64,000 bases of DNA from Methanoregulaceae archaeon UBA467 (GTDB lineage Archaea; Halobacteriota; Methanomicrobia; Methanomicrobiales; Methanospirillaceae): NCBI GenBank assembly GCA_002503825.1, contig DASP01000009.1:1-64000 (forward strand), in the 5' to 3' direction. This document shows, in pieces, positions 14,397 to 23,587 of this stretch (its first letter is position 1; each line of letters begins with the position of its first letter). The notes below the pieces were generated by a model, which did not search any database, was not told where the DNA came from, and saw nothing but the letters and a program-made list of their open reading frames with translations. A program made the position numbers and the translations under genes.

Positions 14397-16805
14397 TCAT
14401 TTATTCTGCTCTTTCTCTTTATCCGTCTCGACGCCATAGTGTTTTTTCAGGAAATGACGGACTTTTTCAGATTCGAGGTAGCTGCGGTCCATTTTATTCA
14501 CCAGGTCATTAATAATTCTGACCTGCCGGAGTATCTTCTCTTCATCCTCCTGCACATGAAGTGAGATAAGGCCTGATATAATCTGCAGTGGGTTTCGGAT
14601 TTCATCGTTAAGTATTGCAAACTGCTCCATGTTTTTTGAAATCTGTTCGACCGACTTTTGTACCTGCTGCGCCATTATTTTTCGCTCGGATATATCCCTG
14701 GCAATAGAAAGGACCGCATCTTCTCCCCTGAACGTGAACATGTGACCGTTAATCTCCACAGGTATGGTAACCATGTCCTTTCTGACGAAACTCCCTTCAA
14801 ACCTCACCTGACTTTCAAGCAGGAGTCTTTTCATGATCTCTGAAGCCTTGTTTTTTGTCTCCTCGTCCTCGATATCCCCGGGCGACATCCTGAGGAGCTC
14901 GTCCCTCGTATACCATAAGAGACTGCATGCACGATCATTTACCTCAAGGATATGCCCTTGCGAATCCACCCCTTTTGGACGATAAAGAAAAATCGCATCG
15001 CCTGCGCTGTTAAACAGTTCCCTGAATTTTTCTTCGCTTTCACGGAGTGCACATTCCATATCTTTCCGCCCGGTAATGTCCTGCCCGATACCGTAAAGCA
15101 TGGTGGAATCGCTGATCAGGAGCGGGACGACATTTAAAAGCAGGATTTTCCTCTTCCCGTTCACGGTATATTCCATCTCCACGGTCTTCCCGCCGGTCCA
15201 TGGGGCCGGTACCCCGGCCCCTTCAGGTCTGGGCACCGGTATGAACTGGTCCTTGATTGACAGGTTTTTTAATTCATCGCGGGTACACTCCAGGAACTCA
15301 AGAGCTGCATCATTTGCATCGATATAATGTCCTTCCAGGTCCGCGATAAAGATGGGATTGAGAGCTTCTGAATAAAGCGTCCGGTATTTTACTTCACTCT
15401 CCATCAGGGTCTGCTCTGACTTCTTCCGTTCAGTGATGTCGCGTATATATCCTCCGATGCGTAGTTCGGATTTCCCGGACCGGACCCTGAATTTTCTGGT
15501 CTCAAAAATCCGGTCCCGTACCGGCTCCTCGGTGAGTACGATTGCACCCTCAGCAAGTGCCTTTTCGTCTGATACTTCGCACTGGGCTGCATATGCCGGA
15601 GACATCAGTTCATAATCAGTTTTACCTCTGATATCTTCCTCCCGTTTTCCAAAAAATTCCTGGAGCGCTTTATTTGCGACGATATAACGCCCTGCCGAAT
15701 CTTTTAAAAATGCGATGTCAGTCATTGAATCGATAAATGTCCGGTACTGTTCTTCACTTTTCCGGAGGGCTTCACGGGCCATGATCTCTTCGGTCACATC
15801 ACGGATAGTCCCCTGGAATCCCCTGATATTCCCGCTTTCATCCCTGATAACCACAGATGTGATAAGGGCGTGGAACAGCGTTCCGTCTTTTTTCTTCAGG
15901 AGCAGGGGGTATTCTATCGTAAAACCCTCTTCCGATATCTTTTGTATATGTCGTTTCCGCCCGGCCGGGTCTGCATAAATCGAGGCAACAGGGACTGAAA
16001 GCACCTCTTCGCGGCTTTCATATCCGAAAAGTGCGACTGCTGCGTCGTTGATATCAGTCCATCTGCCCTCTACGGATGTAATAAAAACACAATCACGTGA
16101 TGTGGTAAAGAATCGACGGTATCGTTCCTCACTTTCCCACAACGCTTTTTCCGACCGGTGCCGTGCAACTTCAAAAAAGATTATTGCACCCCCGCAGAGT
16201 GCCAGAATACTGAAAATCCCAAGGAGCAGCGGCCATCCGAGGAAATCCATGCGTGCAAAGACCGCAGTTTCATCAATGTCTATACCTGCCAGACCAACAC
16301 TGTTTCCTTCACTGTCGCGTATCGGGGCATATCCCGAGAGAAAAGTCCCCCATTTGTCAGTTGTGAATTCCTGGTCGGCTGATGGCGCATGGAACCCTTC
16401 AAGGAGTTCGGGCGGGGGGGCCGGATAATACTGGCCAATCCTGGCTGCATCTGCTTCGAGTCCATAATCACCGTCTACAACAAATAAAACCGCATCCCCC
16501 GTTTTTTTCATGGTATAAATATACCTGATATTCCTGTTCGAATTCCGGGCAGAATCCAGCTGGTCCCTGATTGCGAGAAATACGGGTGTGTCCTCATCAC
16601 CCGGCTCAATCTGTTCGAATACGTCCCCGTTGATCTGGGTTGCAACTATAGACGCCACACTCATGAGCTCCTCGCGGGTCGCTTCTTTGAGTGCCGATCG
16701 CGACTCCTGGTACGTCACCGTAAACATTGCCACGCTGATGAGAATTATGAGACCTAAAAACACAAGTGAGGCCCAGGTCATGACTGGTAAGCGGCGACCG
16801 ATCAT
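14397..16805 (-). CDS. Membrane-bound multi-PAS sensor with degenerate, histidine-less H-box
   Basis: An 802-residue sensor. Two membrane spans (about 10-32 and 189-213) bracket an extracellular Cache-like domain (33-188; NIRYIYTMKKTGDAVLFVVDGDYG). Four PAS domains follow at about 223-345, 350-460, 470-585 and 588-712, each ending in a RDITERK-type motif. The last part resembles a HisKA dimerisation helix, but the H-box reads LNDEIRNPL (732-740), so the phosphoacceptor histidine is replaced by aspartate, and no ATPase domain follows; the protein ends with a conserved tail LESEKVRHFLKKHY (777-790). The same arrangement occurs in the protein at 28127-29260. It probably signals through partners rather than by autophosphorylation. 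Start ATG 16803-16805. Confidence 0.85.
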   Translation of the reverse strand: MIGRRLPVMTWASLVFLGLIILISVAMFTVTYQESRSALKEATREELMSVASIVATQINGDVFEQIEPGDEDTPVFLAIRDQLDSARNSNRNIRYIYTMKKTGDAVLFVVDGDYGLEADAARIGQYYPAPPPELLEGFHAPSADQEFTTDKWGTFLSGYAPIRDSEGNSVGLAGIDIDETAVFARMDFLGWPLLLGIFSILALCGGAIIFFEVARHRSEKALWESEERYRRFFTTSRDCVFITSVEGRWTDINDAAVALFGYESREEVLSVPVASIYADPAGRKRHIQKISEEGFTIEYPLLLKKKDGTLFHALITSVVIRDESGNIRGFQGTIRDVTEEIMAREALRKSEEQYRTFIDSMTDIAFLKDSAGRYIVANKALQEFFGKREEDIRGKTDYELMSPAYAAQCEVSDEKALAEGAIVLTEEPVRDRIFETRKFRVRSGKSELRIGGYIRDITERKKSEQTLMESEVKYRTLYSEALNPIFIADLEGHYIDANDAALEFLECTRDELKNLSIKDQFIPVPRPEGAGVPAPWTGGKTVEMEYTVNGKRKILLLNVVPLLISDSTMLYGIGQDITGRKDMECALRESEEKFRELFNSAGDAIFLYRPKGVDSQGHILEVNDRACSLLWYTRDELLRMSPGDIEDEETKNKASEIMKRLLLESQVRFEGSFVRKDMVTIPVEINGHMFTFRGEDAVLSIARDISERKIMAQQVQKSVEQISKNMEQFAILNDEIRNPLQIISGLISLHVQEDEEKILRQVRIINDLVNKMDRSYLESEKVRHFLKKHYGVETDKEKEQNK

Positions 16806-17302
16806 AGTGATACAGTATGCTCTGATTCATCTCATATAAAAAAACTGACTGAACATCAGGATATGCCATGAGTTCCGAATACTGCAAAACTCTTCACTTT
16901 ATGCATTTTAGCAGGAGTATTGATATCGTTTTGCAGTTCTGTCGTTTCCTGACAGGATTCTTTCCGGGTGCCGCCCGTTCACAGGCGTACTCCCAAGGCA
17001 TGCAGGATTTCTTTCACGCACCGGCCGCATAATGCTCCCGATCACGCCCTTTACGCATGATGACCCAAGCCGCCCTGCCTTTATTATTTCATTCACCGAA
17101 ATCCCTCCTGCATGACCGGATTCATCATTGATCAGTATTACCATGAGTGGAGTGACGGGCTTTCAGAACAGGATGCCCTCGTTTCAATATTTACCAATAT
17201 ACGGGATATGCCGAATATCATCCTTCCCGGTGTATGGGACACTGTTTCACGTGCCACACACGGATGGGCGGGTCTATTACTTTTTGCAGCATACCACCCG
17301 TT
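16806..17302. other. Intergenic region with a possible gene remnant
   Basis: 497 bases without a firm gene. In 17112-17306 a plus-strand frame reads YYHEWSDGLSEQDALVSIFTNIRDMPNIILPGVWD, which looks like real protein and reminds me of the N-terminal part of archaeal transglutaminase-like proteins; it then runs into unrelated sequence. This may be a truncated gene remnant. Confidence 0.3.
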
Positions 17303-17701
17303 ATGATCCGAAAACACATTCCTGATGTTGCAGGCCGGCCGGTTACCAGTCCGGGTTTTTCTGGCATGACCGCACGGTTTGTCCTTACACGAAATGACGG
17401 CTGTCCCAACTATGCGCTCCGCATCATGGAATTTTTACCTGGCGGACATACTTCGTTTCACCGTCACATGGAGGAACACGAGATCTACATCATGGAAGGC
17501 AGGGGCACCTGCCTTGACGGTGAAAAACAGGAACATGCAATAATTGCCGGCGATGTACTTTTCGTCGGCCCCTGCGAGTACCACCAGATAAAAAATACCG
17601 GAGACGGGGTGCTCAGGATGCTCTGCACAGTCCCCCTTCTTTCAGGAAAAGACGGGACTTCAACGACTCCCTGCCCTGACAGGTACGCGCAACCCGCGTG
17701 A
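17303..17701 (+). CDS. Cupin-domain protein
   Basis: A 132-residue single-cupin protein. Cupin motif 1 is visible as PGGHTSFHRHMEEHEIYIMEGRG (about residues 44-66, with His/His/Glu metal ligands in the H-x-H-x(4)-E pattern) and motif 2 as GDVLFVGPCEYHQIKNTGDG (about 83-102, final His). An intact metal site suggests either a small enzyme or a sensor; the substrate is unknown. I start at ATG 17303 because the family begins shortly before RKHIPDV; there is no clear ribosome binding site, and ATG 17264 is an alternative. The end lies 125 bp from the convergent gene at 17827. Confidence 0.8.
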   Translation: MIRKHIPDVAGRPVTSPGFSGMTARFVLTRNDGCPNYALRIMEFLPGGHTSFHRHMEEHEIYIMEGRGTCLDGEKQEHAIIAGDVLFVGPCEYHQIKNTGDGVLRMLCTVPLLSGKDGTSTTPCPDRYAQPA

Positions 17702-17826
17702 TGGACACATCACTTCGTCACCCTCCCCAGTTTCCGGTCATTTCAATTACAATGGATACAGTAAATCCATGCCGGACGGATCGTGCCGGCGAACGTATCC
17801 AGTCATTTTACAGGCATCCCTATACC

Positions 17827-18450
17827 CTATACCCCCAGCCGGTACAGGCCTTTCCCGCATGCAAACGTGCCGGCCGCCGTACCTGTCCCGGCAGGCTCCC
17901 GGCCTCCCGCGTCCTCTTCAGCCCGTGCCGGGACCGGGAACGAGAGCGTCCTCTGCCCGGGGAGGAGCCCGTACCGTTTCTCCCACCCGCGTCTCGAACG
18001 GGTGTGCATGGCCCTCGGCTCTTCCGTGACAAAGACATGAGTCGCTGCACGTGCTGCTGCACGGATAAACGGATCGGTCCGATCGCTGTACACGATAACC
18101 GCCCCTTTCTCCCTGGCAAACGTGGAGAGCATGTCCACGATCACCGGTATCATCGTCCGGTCACTCTCGTAGAGTGTCGGATCATGCTCGAGAAAAAGTA
18201 TACTCTGGTCACTTTCCCCGAGGATTGCTGATACCTGGTGACTGGTAAAGCCCCTCCGTATGTAAAAATAATTCACGGTCCGGTGGAGGAGGGAGAGAAG
18301 CCTGGAATAGTTGCTGCAGATGTAGAGCGTCTCGTAACGACCCATCTCCCGGCACTGGTTCAATCCTTCGGCCACACTCGCGACCGGGGCAATAATAACC
18401 GCAAACGACCGTTCCGGCAGGATAACGTGAGGTAAAAATTCGATCTCCAT
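17827..18450 (-). CDS. RecA-like-fold archaeal protein lacking a P-loop, unknown function
   Basis: A 207-residue protein starting at ATG 18448-18450; the longer open frame upstream adds 42 residues of unlikely composition. The core (LPERSFAVIIAPVASVAEGLNQCREMGRYETLYICSNYSRLL ... QSILFLEHDPTLYESDRTMIPVIVDMLSTFAREKGAVIVYSDRTDPFIRAAARAATHVFVTEEP) follows the strand order of an archaeal RecA/Rad55-type ATPase, with a Walker-B-like ILFLEHD, but the Walker A motif is missing. The C-terminal 45 residues are rich in Arg, Gly and Ala with high GC, which may be a weakly conserved tail. I cannot assign a function. Confidence 0.6.
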   Translation of the reverse strand: MEIEFLPHVILPERSFAVIIAPVASVAEGLNQCREMGRYETLYICSNYSRLLSLLHRTVNYFYIRRGFTSHQVSAILGESDQSILFLEHDPTLYESDRTMIPVIVDMLSTFAREKGAVIVYSDRTDPFIRAAARAATHVFVTEEPRAMHTRSRRGWEKRYGLLPGQRTLSFPVPARAEEDAGGREPAGTGTAAGTFACGKGLYRLGV

Positions 18451-18581
18451 GATCGTTTTATGGCGCACATACACGGATAAGGGATCATCCGCGGAGGGCG
18501 AAAGTGATCGGTCCGAACACCGGTTCATGCGGGATCTCATGCATGAATAACGCGTGGATTTATCATTGCGAAACAAACCGG

Positions 18582-19079
18582 TCAGTCGAAAGGAATTGAA
18601 ACATTCATTCCCGGGGGAACCCGGGGTTCGTGCGATACCCGCCTGAAACGGTTTCCCGGATCCTCAGGGAGGTAGAGCGTATCGGTAACAGGGTCATATT
18701 CAAGGGTTTCCCGGAACGGGGAGCAGGTATGGGTTCCGGTGATGTAGTTACTGGTGATTGCCTGTCCTGCCACCATGTAACGATCAGGTCCTGATTTATT
18801 CCAGGAACCCTGCATGTACATCTCGTAAGGGAGCGGTTTCGCGGCATCTTTTGCAGTCTCTATCGCATCCGCACGCCCGTATTCCTTGAAAATAAAGAGG
18901 TCGACCGCATTGGGAAGGCACTTTGGATTGTAAAGCCATGCTCCGACAATCGGCCCGACGGTAGTTGCAGCGGCACTCTTTGTATCAGGAGCTGTCACCA
19001 TACATGTGCACCCTGCGCCTGATATTCCGAGGAGAACCAGGACCACGAGGCAGAGACCCTGCGTCCCGCTGATCATCAA
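18582..19079 (-). CDS. Archaeal lipoprotein, unknown function
   Basis: A 165-residue exported lipoprotein: signal sequence ending GISGAGCTC with a lipobox around residue 24, then GPIVGAWLYNPKCLPNAVDLFIFKEYGRADA and later GSWNKSGPDRYMVAG and YDPVTDTLYLPEDPGNRFRRV. The repeated WLY/GSW and short beta strands suggest a lipocalin-like or META-like beta barrel as in other methanogen lipoproteins, but no family is certain. It stands alone; start ATG 19077-19079 (a second ATG follows directly). Confidence 0.7.
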   Translation of the reverse strand: MMISGTQGLCLVVLVLLGISGAGCTCMVTAPDTKSAAATTVGPIVGAWLYNPKCLPNAVDLFIFKEYGRADAIETAKDAAKPLPYEMYMQGSWNKSGPDRYMVAGQAITSNYITGTHTCSPFRETLEYDPVTDTLYLPEDPGNRFRRVSHEPRVPPGMNVSIPFD

Positions 19080-19133
19080 ACAGTGGAATTGATATATACA
19101 TTCTTATAGATTACGCAGGATTTTTCAAAAAAA

Positions 19134-19403
19134 CGGCTCTGTTGAGATCCTTCCTGTTCTCTCACAATTCTTCTTTCGCCTTACACCTCATCGCGACACT
19201 CCCGGGCCTGATACCCCGCCGCATGTGTGCGTCCCCACACTCCGAGAGAAGCCGTGATTCGTTCTTTTAAAAAAATAACAAAATTCCAGTCAACCCTGCC
19301 TGCAGACCATCCTGCAGCGGGGTGGGGCAGGGAGGGGTGAGAACTCCTCCTGTCAGGGAAATGGATCGAACCGGGTTTATCGGAATGAGGATTTTAACAG
19401 AGC
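19134..19403 (-). repeat. MITE-like repeat, copy D (inverted)
   Basis: About 270 bp, opposite orientation to copies A, B and C. Plus-strand ends are CGGCTCTGTTGAGATC and TTTTAACAGAGC, which pair as terminal inverted repeats. Inside: CATCGCGACACTCCCGG, TTCGTTCTTTTAAAAAAATAA and the GGGAGGGG/CCTCCTGTCAGGG hairpin block. Confidence 0.8.
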
Positions 19404-19481
19404 AAAAAACCCTCAAACTATAATCTGGCTTTGGGGCGCCATGTTGCAGGACGGCCGGTTTCTTTTTCCTGCACTGTTGAT

Positions 19482-20876
19482 TCAGGACCCGGCTTCCCTG
19501 ACAAGGGCCCTGATAAAAAAACGAGCCCAGACGAATCCTATCGCATCCCCTGCAATATCCCCGGCGACAATTCCCCACCAGACGCCGGCAAGGCCCATGC
19601 CGAATGAGACTGCAAATATCCATGCAAAAATAACATTGAATATAATTGCCCTGAGCACGGTGATCAGGAGGGCCTGGATACCCTTTCCGGCACCCTGGAG
19701 GAGGGAGACCGAGAACATTCCGAACGGGACGCCGGGGTAAAAGAGACACATGATCATCAGGAATGTTACAATATCGGGCGTAAGGGTCTCTGCGGACCCT
19801 GACAGGGTGAACAGTGCTGCAATCTGCGATGAAAACAGAAATGTCAGGGCACTCAGGCAGACCGCAATGAGAAAACCAATTTTAATGGAATAACGGTGCG
19901 CAATATCCATTTTTGTATACATTCTTGCACCAAATGCAGCACCGGCCACCGGAACGACCGCCGAACTGATAGCAATCAGGGGGGTGACCGCGATACCGAC
20001 CACGCGGAGTCCTACGGATGCGACTGCAACTCCTGCACTGCCGGCAACGATAACAATAATGCCGTTCACAAAGAGGGTCCTCACCGCCATAGATACCTGC
20101 TCGACCGATGCAGGAAGCCCGACATTTAAAATCCCGCGTGTAATGGTGGAATCATAAGAAAATCCTTTGAAACTGTACGAGAGAAATGTGTCCTTCTTTA
20201 CCACCATCCAGTACAGCATGATCAGGCTGGACGCGATCATCGAAAGGACTGATGCCCATGCCGCCCCGGCAATACCCATGTTGAAACCGTAGATAAAAAG
20301 CGGGTCAAGGAGGATATTTGCCACGCTTGTGAGCGCCATTGCATACATGGGGCGTTTGGCATCCCCCTCTCCCCGGAAGAGGGCGTTTGCAACAAGCGAG
20401 AAGAAAAGAAATATTGCACCCAGGTAGATTATCGACCCGTACTCCGCTGCAGGTGTGGCTGCAGTCCCGGCTCCAAGAAGGGAAAATACTGTGTTTGCAG
20501 TCAGGAGGAGCGGGATTGAAACAGCAGCAGCAACCACTGCCATAATAATGAGCGTGTGCTGTGCGGTCCGCTCTGCCCGCACCCGGTCCTGTGCCCCGAT
20601 AGCACGGGCAACGGCAGATCCGCCCCCGACACCAATCCCGTTGGCAAATCCTATGAATAAAAAGAAAAACGGGAAAACAAAACCGATTGCGGCGAGTGCA
20701 TCAGGTCCGAGCCCTGATACCCAGAATGCATCAGCGACATTATACAGGGTCATGACCAGCATTGCAACCATCATGGGTCCGGATATCGAGCGGATGGCTG
20801 CCTTTGGATCCCCGAGAAGCGTCTCTACCCCCCGGGTATGTCCCCTGCCTTCACCCTCACCCCGCATGCCCTGCAT
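19482..20876 (-). CDS. MATE-family multidrug/sodium antiporter
   Basis: A 464-residue transporter with twelve predicted membrane segments. Recognisable features are the first-half motif MLVMTLYNVADAFWVSGLGPDALAAIGFVFPFFFLFIGFANGIGVGGGSAVARAIGAQD and a corresponding second half beginning NVGLPASVEQVSMAVRTLFVNGI, the internal duplication expected for MATE proteins. They expel drugs or metabolites in exchange for Na+ or H+. The ATG at 20876 sits directly after AGGAG with no spacing, so the ATG at 20867, eight bases from AGGAG, is a likely alternative start. A perfect inverted repeat (20884-20905) lies just upstream. Confidence 0.9.
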   Translation of the reverse strand: MQGMRGEGEGRGHTRGVETLLGDPKAAIRSISGPMMVAMLVMTLYNVADAFWVSGLGPDALAAIGFVFPFFFLFIGFANGIGVGGGSAVARAIGAQDRVRAERTAQHTLIIMAVVAAAVSIPLLLTANTVFSLLGAGTAATPAAEYGSIIYLGAIFLFFSLVANALFRGEGDAKRPMYAMALTSVANILLDPLFIYGFNMGIAGAAWASVLSMIASSLIMLYWMVVKKDTFLSYSFKGFSYDSTITRGILNVGLPASVEQVSMAVRTLFVNGIIVIVAGSAGVAVASVGLRVVGIAVTPLIAISSAVVPVAGAAFGARMYTKMDIAHRYSIKIGFLIAVCLSALTFLFSSQIAALFTLSGSAETLTPDIVTFLMIMCLFYPGVPFGMFSVSLLQGAGKGIQALLITVLRAIIFNVIFAWIFAVSFGMGLAGVWWGIVAGDIAGDAIGFVWARFFIRALVREAGS

Positions 20877-20883
20877 CTCCTGA

Positions 20884-20905
20884 CATATGGGTATGCTCCC
20901 ATATG
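20884..20905. promoter_or_regulatory. Inverted repeat CATATGGG-N6-CCCATATG before the MATE gene
   Basis: Perfect eight-base arms separated by TATGCT, 8-29 bases upstream of the first MATE start codon. The position would let a repressor block transcription or translation, as in drug-responsive efflux genes. No regulator gene is adjacent. Confidence 0.5.
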
Positions 20906-21068
20906 AAAGGTTGGCCCGGTAAAACGGCAGATAGAACTTTACAAACTAAAAATCATGACAAATTCTTAAAATCCGGGCCACCCCACGCCATGTTACCGTA
21001 ATGGATCCGTTCACATCCGGGCTGTCACAGATAATGAACCAGGGCGAAACGATGTCTTAAAAGGAGAT

Positions 21069-21392
21069 TTATTTCCTGAATACATACCAGTATCCGAATC
21101 CGAGAAGGGCCAGGGCGATCATTACAATACCTGCAAGCATCAGTACCGGTATTCCTGAAATACCGGCCTGAAGCGGTTCCGGAACAGAAGGGCCGGGCGG
21201 GAGGGCGGCCTGTGTCTGGGTGGCAGGAACCGTGTGCTGCCCGGTCATACCCCCGGGAGTGAGTCCGGTTCCCACTGCGGTTACCCCCTGCGAGTCAGTA
21301 ACGGGGCCCGCATCCATGGCAGCTGCCGGCAAAGAGATCAGGCACAGCAGGCATACGACGATGCAGAGAATCACGATATTCATCTGTTTCAT
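21069..21392 (-). CDS. Small exported protein with C-terminal membrane anchor
   Basis: A 107-residue protein with a signal peptide (MNIVILCIVVCLLCLISLPAAAMDA), a Thr/Gln/Pro-rich extracellular segment of about 50 residues and one C-terminal membrane span GIPVLMLAGIVMIALALLGFGYWYVF ending in RK. Low-complexity surface proteins with this design are common in methanogens; no function can be given. The first ATG is at 21390-21392 and a second, three codons later, is equally possible. It is divergent from the pilin-like gene. Confidence 0.65.
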   Translation of the reverse strand: MKQMNIVILCIVVCLLCLISLPAAAMDAGPVTDSQGVTAVGTGLTPGGMTGQHTVPATQTQAALPPGPSVPEPLQAGISGIPVLMLAGIVMIALALLGFGYWYVFRK

Positions 21393-21540
21393 GGCAATCT
21401 CATAATTTAATTATTTATAACGGAAAATGAAGGTTGTGATCCGGTTTTATCCGCAAACCGACTTTATTTTCGGGAATATCAGAATCACATGACATATATC
21501 AGTGACATGCACAATAGATTTTATACTACAAGGGACGCCC

Positions 21541-22764
21541 ATGAACTCCATTGAAAATGAAAATGCAGTCACCCATGTCATTGCAGTCATCCTGCTTGTT
21601 ATCCTTGCAATCGGTATTGCCATGGTCCTCCAGTCAGCCCTTATGGGAAATGCCTCGGATCTTAGGAAATCGGCATTCATTGCCAGTAAAGCGGATGTCA
21701 AGCAGGTCATCCAGTTCGGGGTCCCGGTGGAAGTCCTGACATGGATGCCAAAGGAAGGAGATACATTCCACCTCGTCGGCCAGAAAGGATATGCCGGCGG
21801 TTCACCCGTCCTTCTGAAAGTCCGCAGTCCTGACGGGCGGATAATCACACCGGATGCATCAGGGATTTCGGGAGAACTCTACGGGCGGACATTTTACATT
21901 TACCCTGTCCCGGGGTCGCCATCCCAGTGTGAATATATCATATCTGACACACTTCCATTCGATCGCCTTAAGCCGCTCGTGAAAGGGAACTGGGCGATAC
22001 AGCTCATCGACACCTATGCAAATATCCTCATATCCTCTGATGCGTCGCCGGGAGTAAAGAGCGGGACATCCGCGACCCCTACCGCGGGCGGGACCGCTGG
22101 TGCAGCACTCTACCGTTCGGACTGTTCACCCCTCGGTGCGACATTGCACGGGGCAAATATTACCGGAAATACCACTGCGCCGATGAATATGACGTACCGC
22201 ACGTTCAATGGAAACACCTTCCTTCAGATACCTGACGACCCGACCCTTACCTTCACCGGAGACCTGACACTTTCGGTCTGGATCCAGCCCTTTACGATAA
22301 ACGGGTACCAGCAGATTATAGGGAAAGGGAACCAGATCAGCAATTCGGTTGAAAATAAAAATTACGACAGTTACATCGTAAATAACGGAAAACTCTATTT
22401 CGAATGGGATGACCGCGTGGCAAATGCCCATTACCATATCATCACCAATGACCCGGTCTACCAGGAGAACACCTGGGCCTATACAGCCATTACTATACAG
22501 GGCGGGACGCTCAAGGTCTACGTAAACGGCGTGGAAAAGCCTGTGACATATTATCCGGGAAATAATATCGGGACGACTGAAACCATCGCTGCAAGGCCTG
22601 TAAACCTCAAAAGCGATAACGAGGATATGACGGTTGGAAGACAGAATACGGGTATTGCATCGAATTACTTCTATTTAAACGGAAATATAGGGGACGTGTC
22701 ACTCTATAACCGCGGGCTCACGCAGGGAGAGATCCAATACAATTACGATTCCTATATATCATGA
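21541..22764 (+). CDS. Archaeal pilin-like protein with C-terminal LamG-type domain
   Basis: A 407-residue exported protein. The N-terminus MNSIENENAVTHVIAVILLVILAIGIAMVLQ is a class-III/archaeal pilin-like signal with a hydrophobic helix, as in DUF1628-type pilins. A beta-rich region follows (about 60-165, with KVRSPDGRIITPD), then a Ser/Thr/Ala-rich linker, then a concanavalin-like LamG domain at about 215-400 (LTFTGDLTLSVWIQPFTINGYQQIIGKGN, TWAYTAITIQGGTLKVYVNGV, GNIGDVSLYNRGLTQGEIQYNY). LamG domains bind glycans or proteins, so this may be an adhesin displayed by a pilus-like anchor. Start ATG 21541; the upstream in-frame codons are not coding. Confidence 0.85.
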   Translation: MNSIENENAVTHVIAVILLVILAIGIAMVLQSALMGNASDLRKSAFIASKADVKQVIQFGVPVEVLTWMPKEGDTFHLVGQKGYAGGSPVLLKVRSPDGRIITPDASGISGELYGRTFYIYPVPGSPSQCEYIISDTLPFDRLKPLVKGNWAIQLIDTYANILISSDASPGVKSGTSATPTAGGTAGAALYRSDCSPLGATLHGANITGNTTAPMNMTYRTFNGNTFLQIPDDPTLTFTGDLTLSVWIQPFTINGYQQIIGKGNQISNSVENKNYDSYIVNNGKLYFEWDDRVANAHYHIITNDPVYQENTWAYTAITIQGGTLKVYVNGVEKPVTYYPGNNIGTTETIAARPVNLKSDNEDMTVGRQNTGIASNYFYLNGNIGDVSLYNRGLTQGEIQYNYDSYIS

Positions 22765-23587
22765 AATTCAAATTTTTCGGCTTTATTGAAACGTTTAATT
22801 TTGATATCATGTTCGATCTATTTTTCTGACAGGAGGGGTTTCACCCCTCCCTGCCCCATTCCCAGGCGATATCCTGCGGGCAGGGTTGACTGGGACCTTA
22901 CGATTTTTTATAAGGACCTGAGCACGATCCTTATCGCATTATGGGGACGCCCCAACGGCGGGGCACCAGCCCCTGGAGTGTCGCGATTTTGAGTGCGGCG
23001 AAAGTGAAATAATGAGATGCGGAAAGTGTTTCAACAAAGCCCCTTTTTCTTTTTGAACGTACATTTTTTCCAATAACCGGGATACGAAGAGAGAACAGAT
23101 TTTAAAAAGCTCTTGGTCAGAACGAGCGGGTACGTCCAGGACATGGTAATGTTACCTGATGGGGACTGATGCACCCTTAATTCCTGACAGGATAATATCG
23201 TTGCACCCAGGCGGCGTACCGGCGGCGGTTCAGTGACAAAATATTAGATCATTAAAGAATTTTGTTTTCATCACATCCATTCGAAACGGCAGGGATGCAT
23301 TTTAAAAAGAGCACTATCCGTGACTTTGTGATCCCGGATACCTGTGTTTGATTATACCTCTTACACGGGAGTCATGAAATGAAAAAAAAAATTCCAGGAT
23401 TCGTGCGGTAATCCCGGGGCATTCCTGACCCTGAACAGACAGCGGCCGGGCTGTCCCTTTGCACCTGCGGTCATCCGGAGCGCAGAAAAGAATGATGACT
23501 CGCCAGGTGTATTGCCCGGGACTATATCTTTAAAGGGGAAAAAAATAACACTAATCCGGGTTTAAGATCCAAGAAACATCCATACCG
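22765..23587. other. Intergenic region with a repeat
   Basis: 823 bases. The first third is repeat copy C (22778-23042). The remaining 545 bases contain A/T-rich stretches and no open frame, RNA or motif that I can support. Confidence 0.5.
22778..23042 (+). repeat. MITE-like repeat, copy C
   Basis: About 265 bp with the best-preserved ends: CGGCTTTATTGAAACG on the left and GTTTCAACAAAGCCCC on the right. Internal blocks: TGACAGGAGGGGTTTC with ACCCCTCCCTGCCCC, ATATCCTGCGGGCAGGGTTGA, TTATCGCATTATGGGGACGC and CCCCTGGAGTGTCGCGAT. It begins 14 bases after the stop of the pilin-like gene. Confidence 0.85.

Noticed and set aside
17698..18231. 177-codon plus-strand frame after the cupin gene
   Set aside because: It is an antisense shadow of the RecA-like gene on the minus strand; its composition is Arg/Pro/Cys-rich and unlike a protein.
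23143..23156. GGTAA-TG-TTACC palindrome as a possible GGTA-N6-TACC nitrogen operator
   Set aside because: The spacing between the half-sites is four rather than six bases and no nitrogen gene is nearby.
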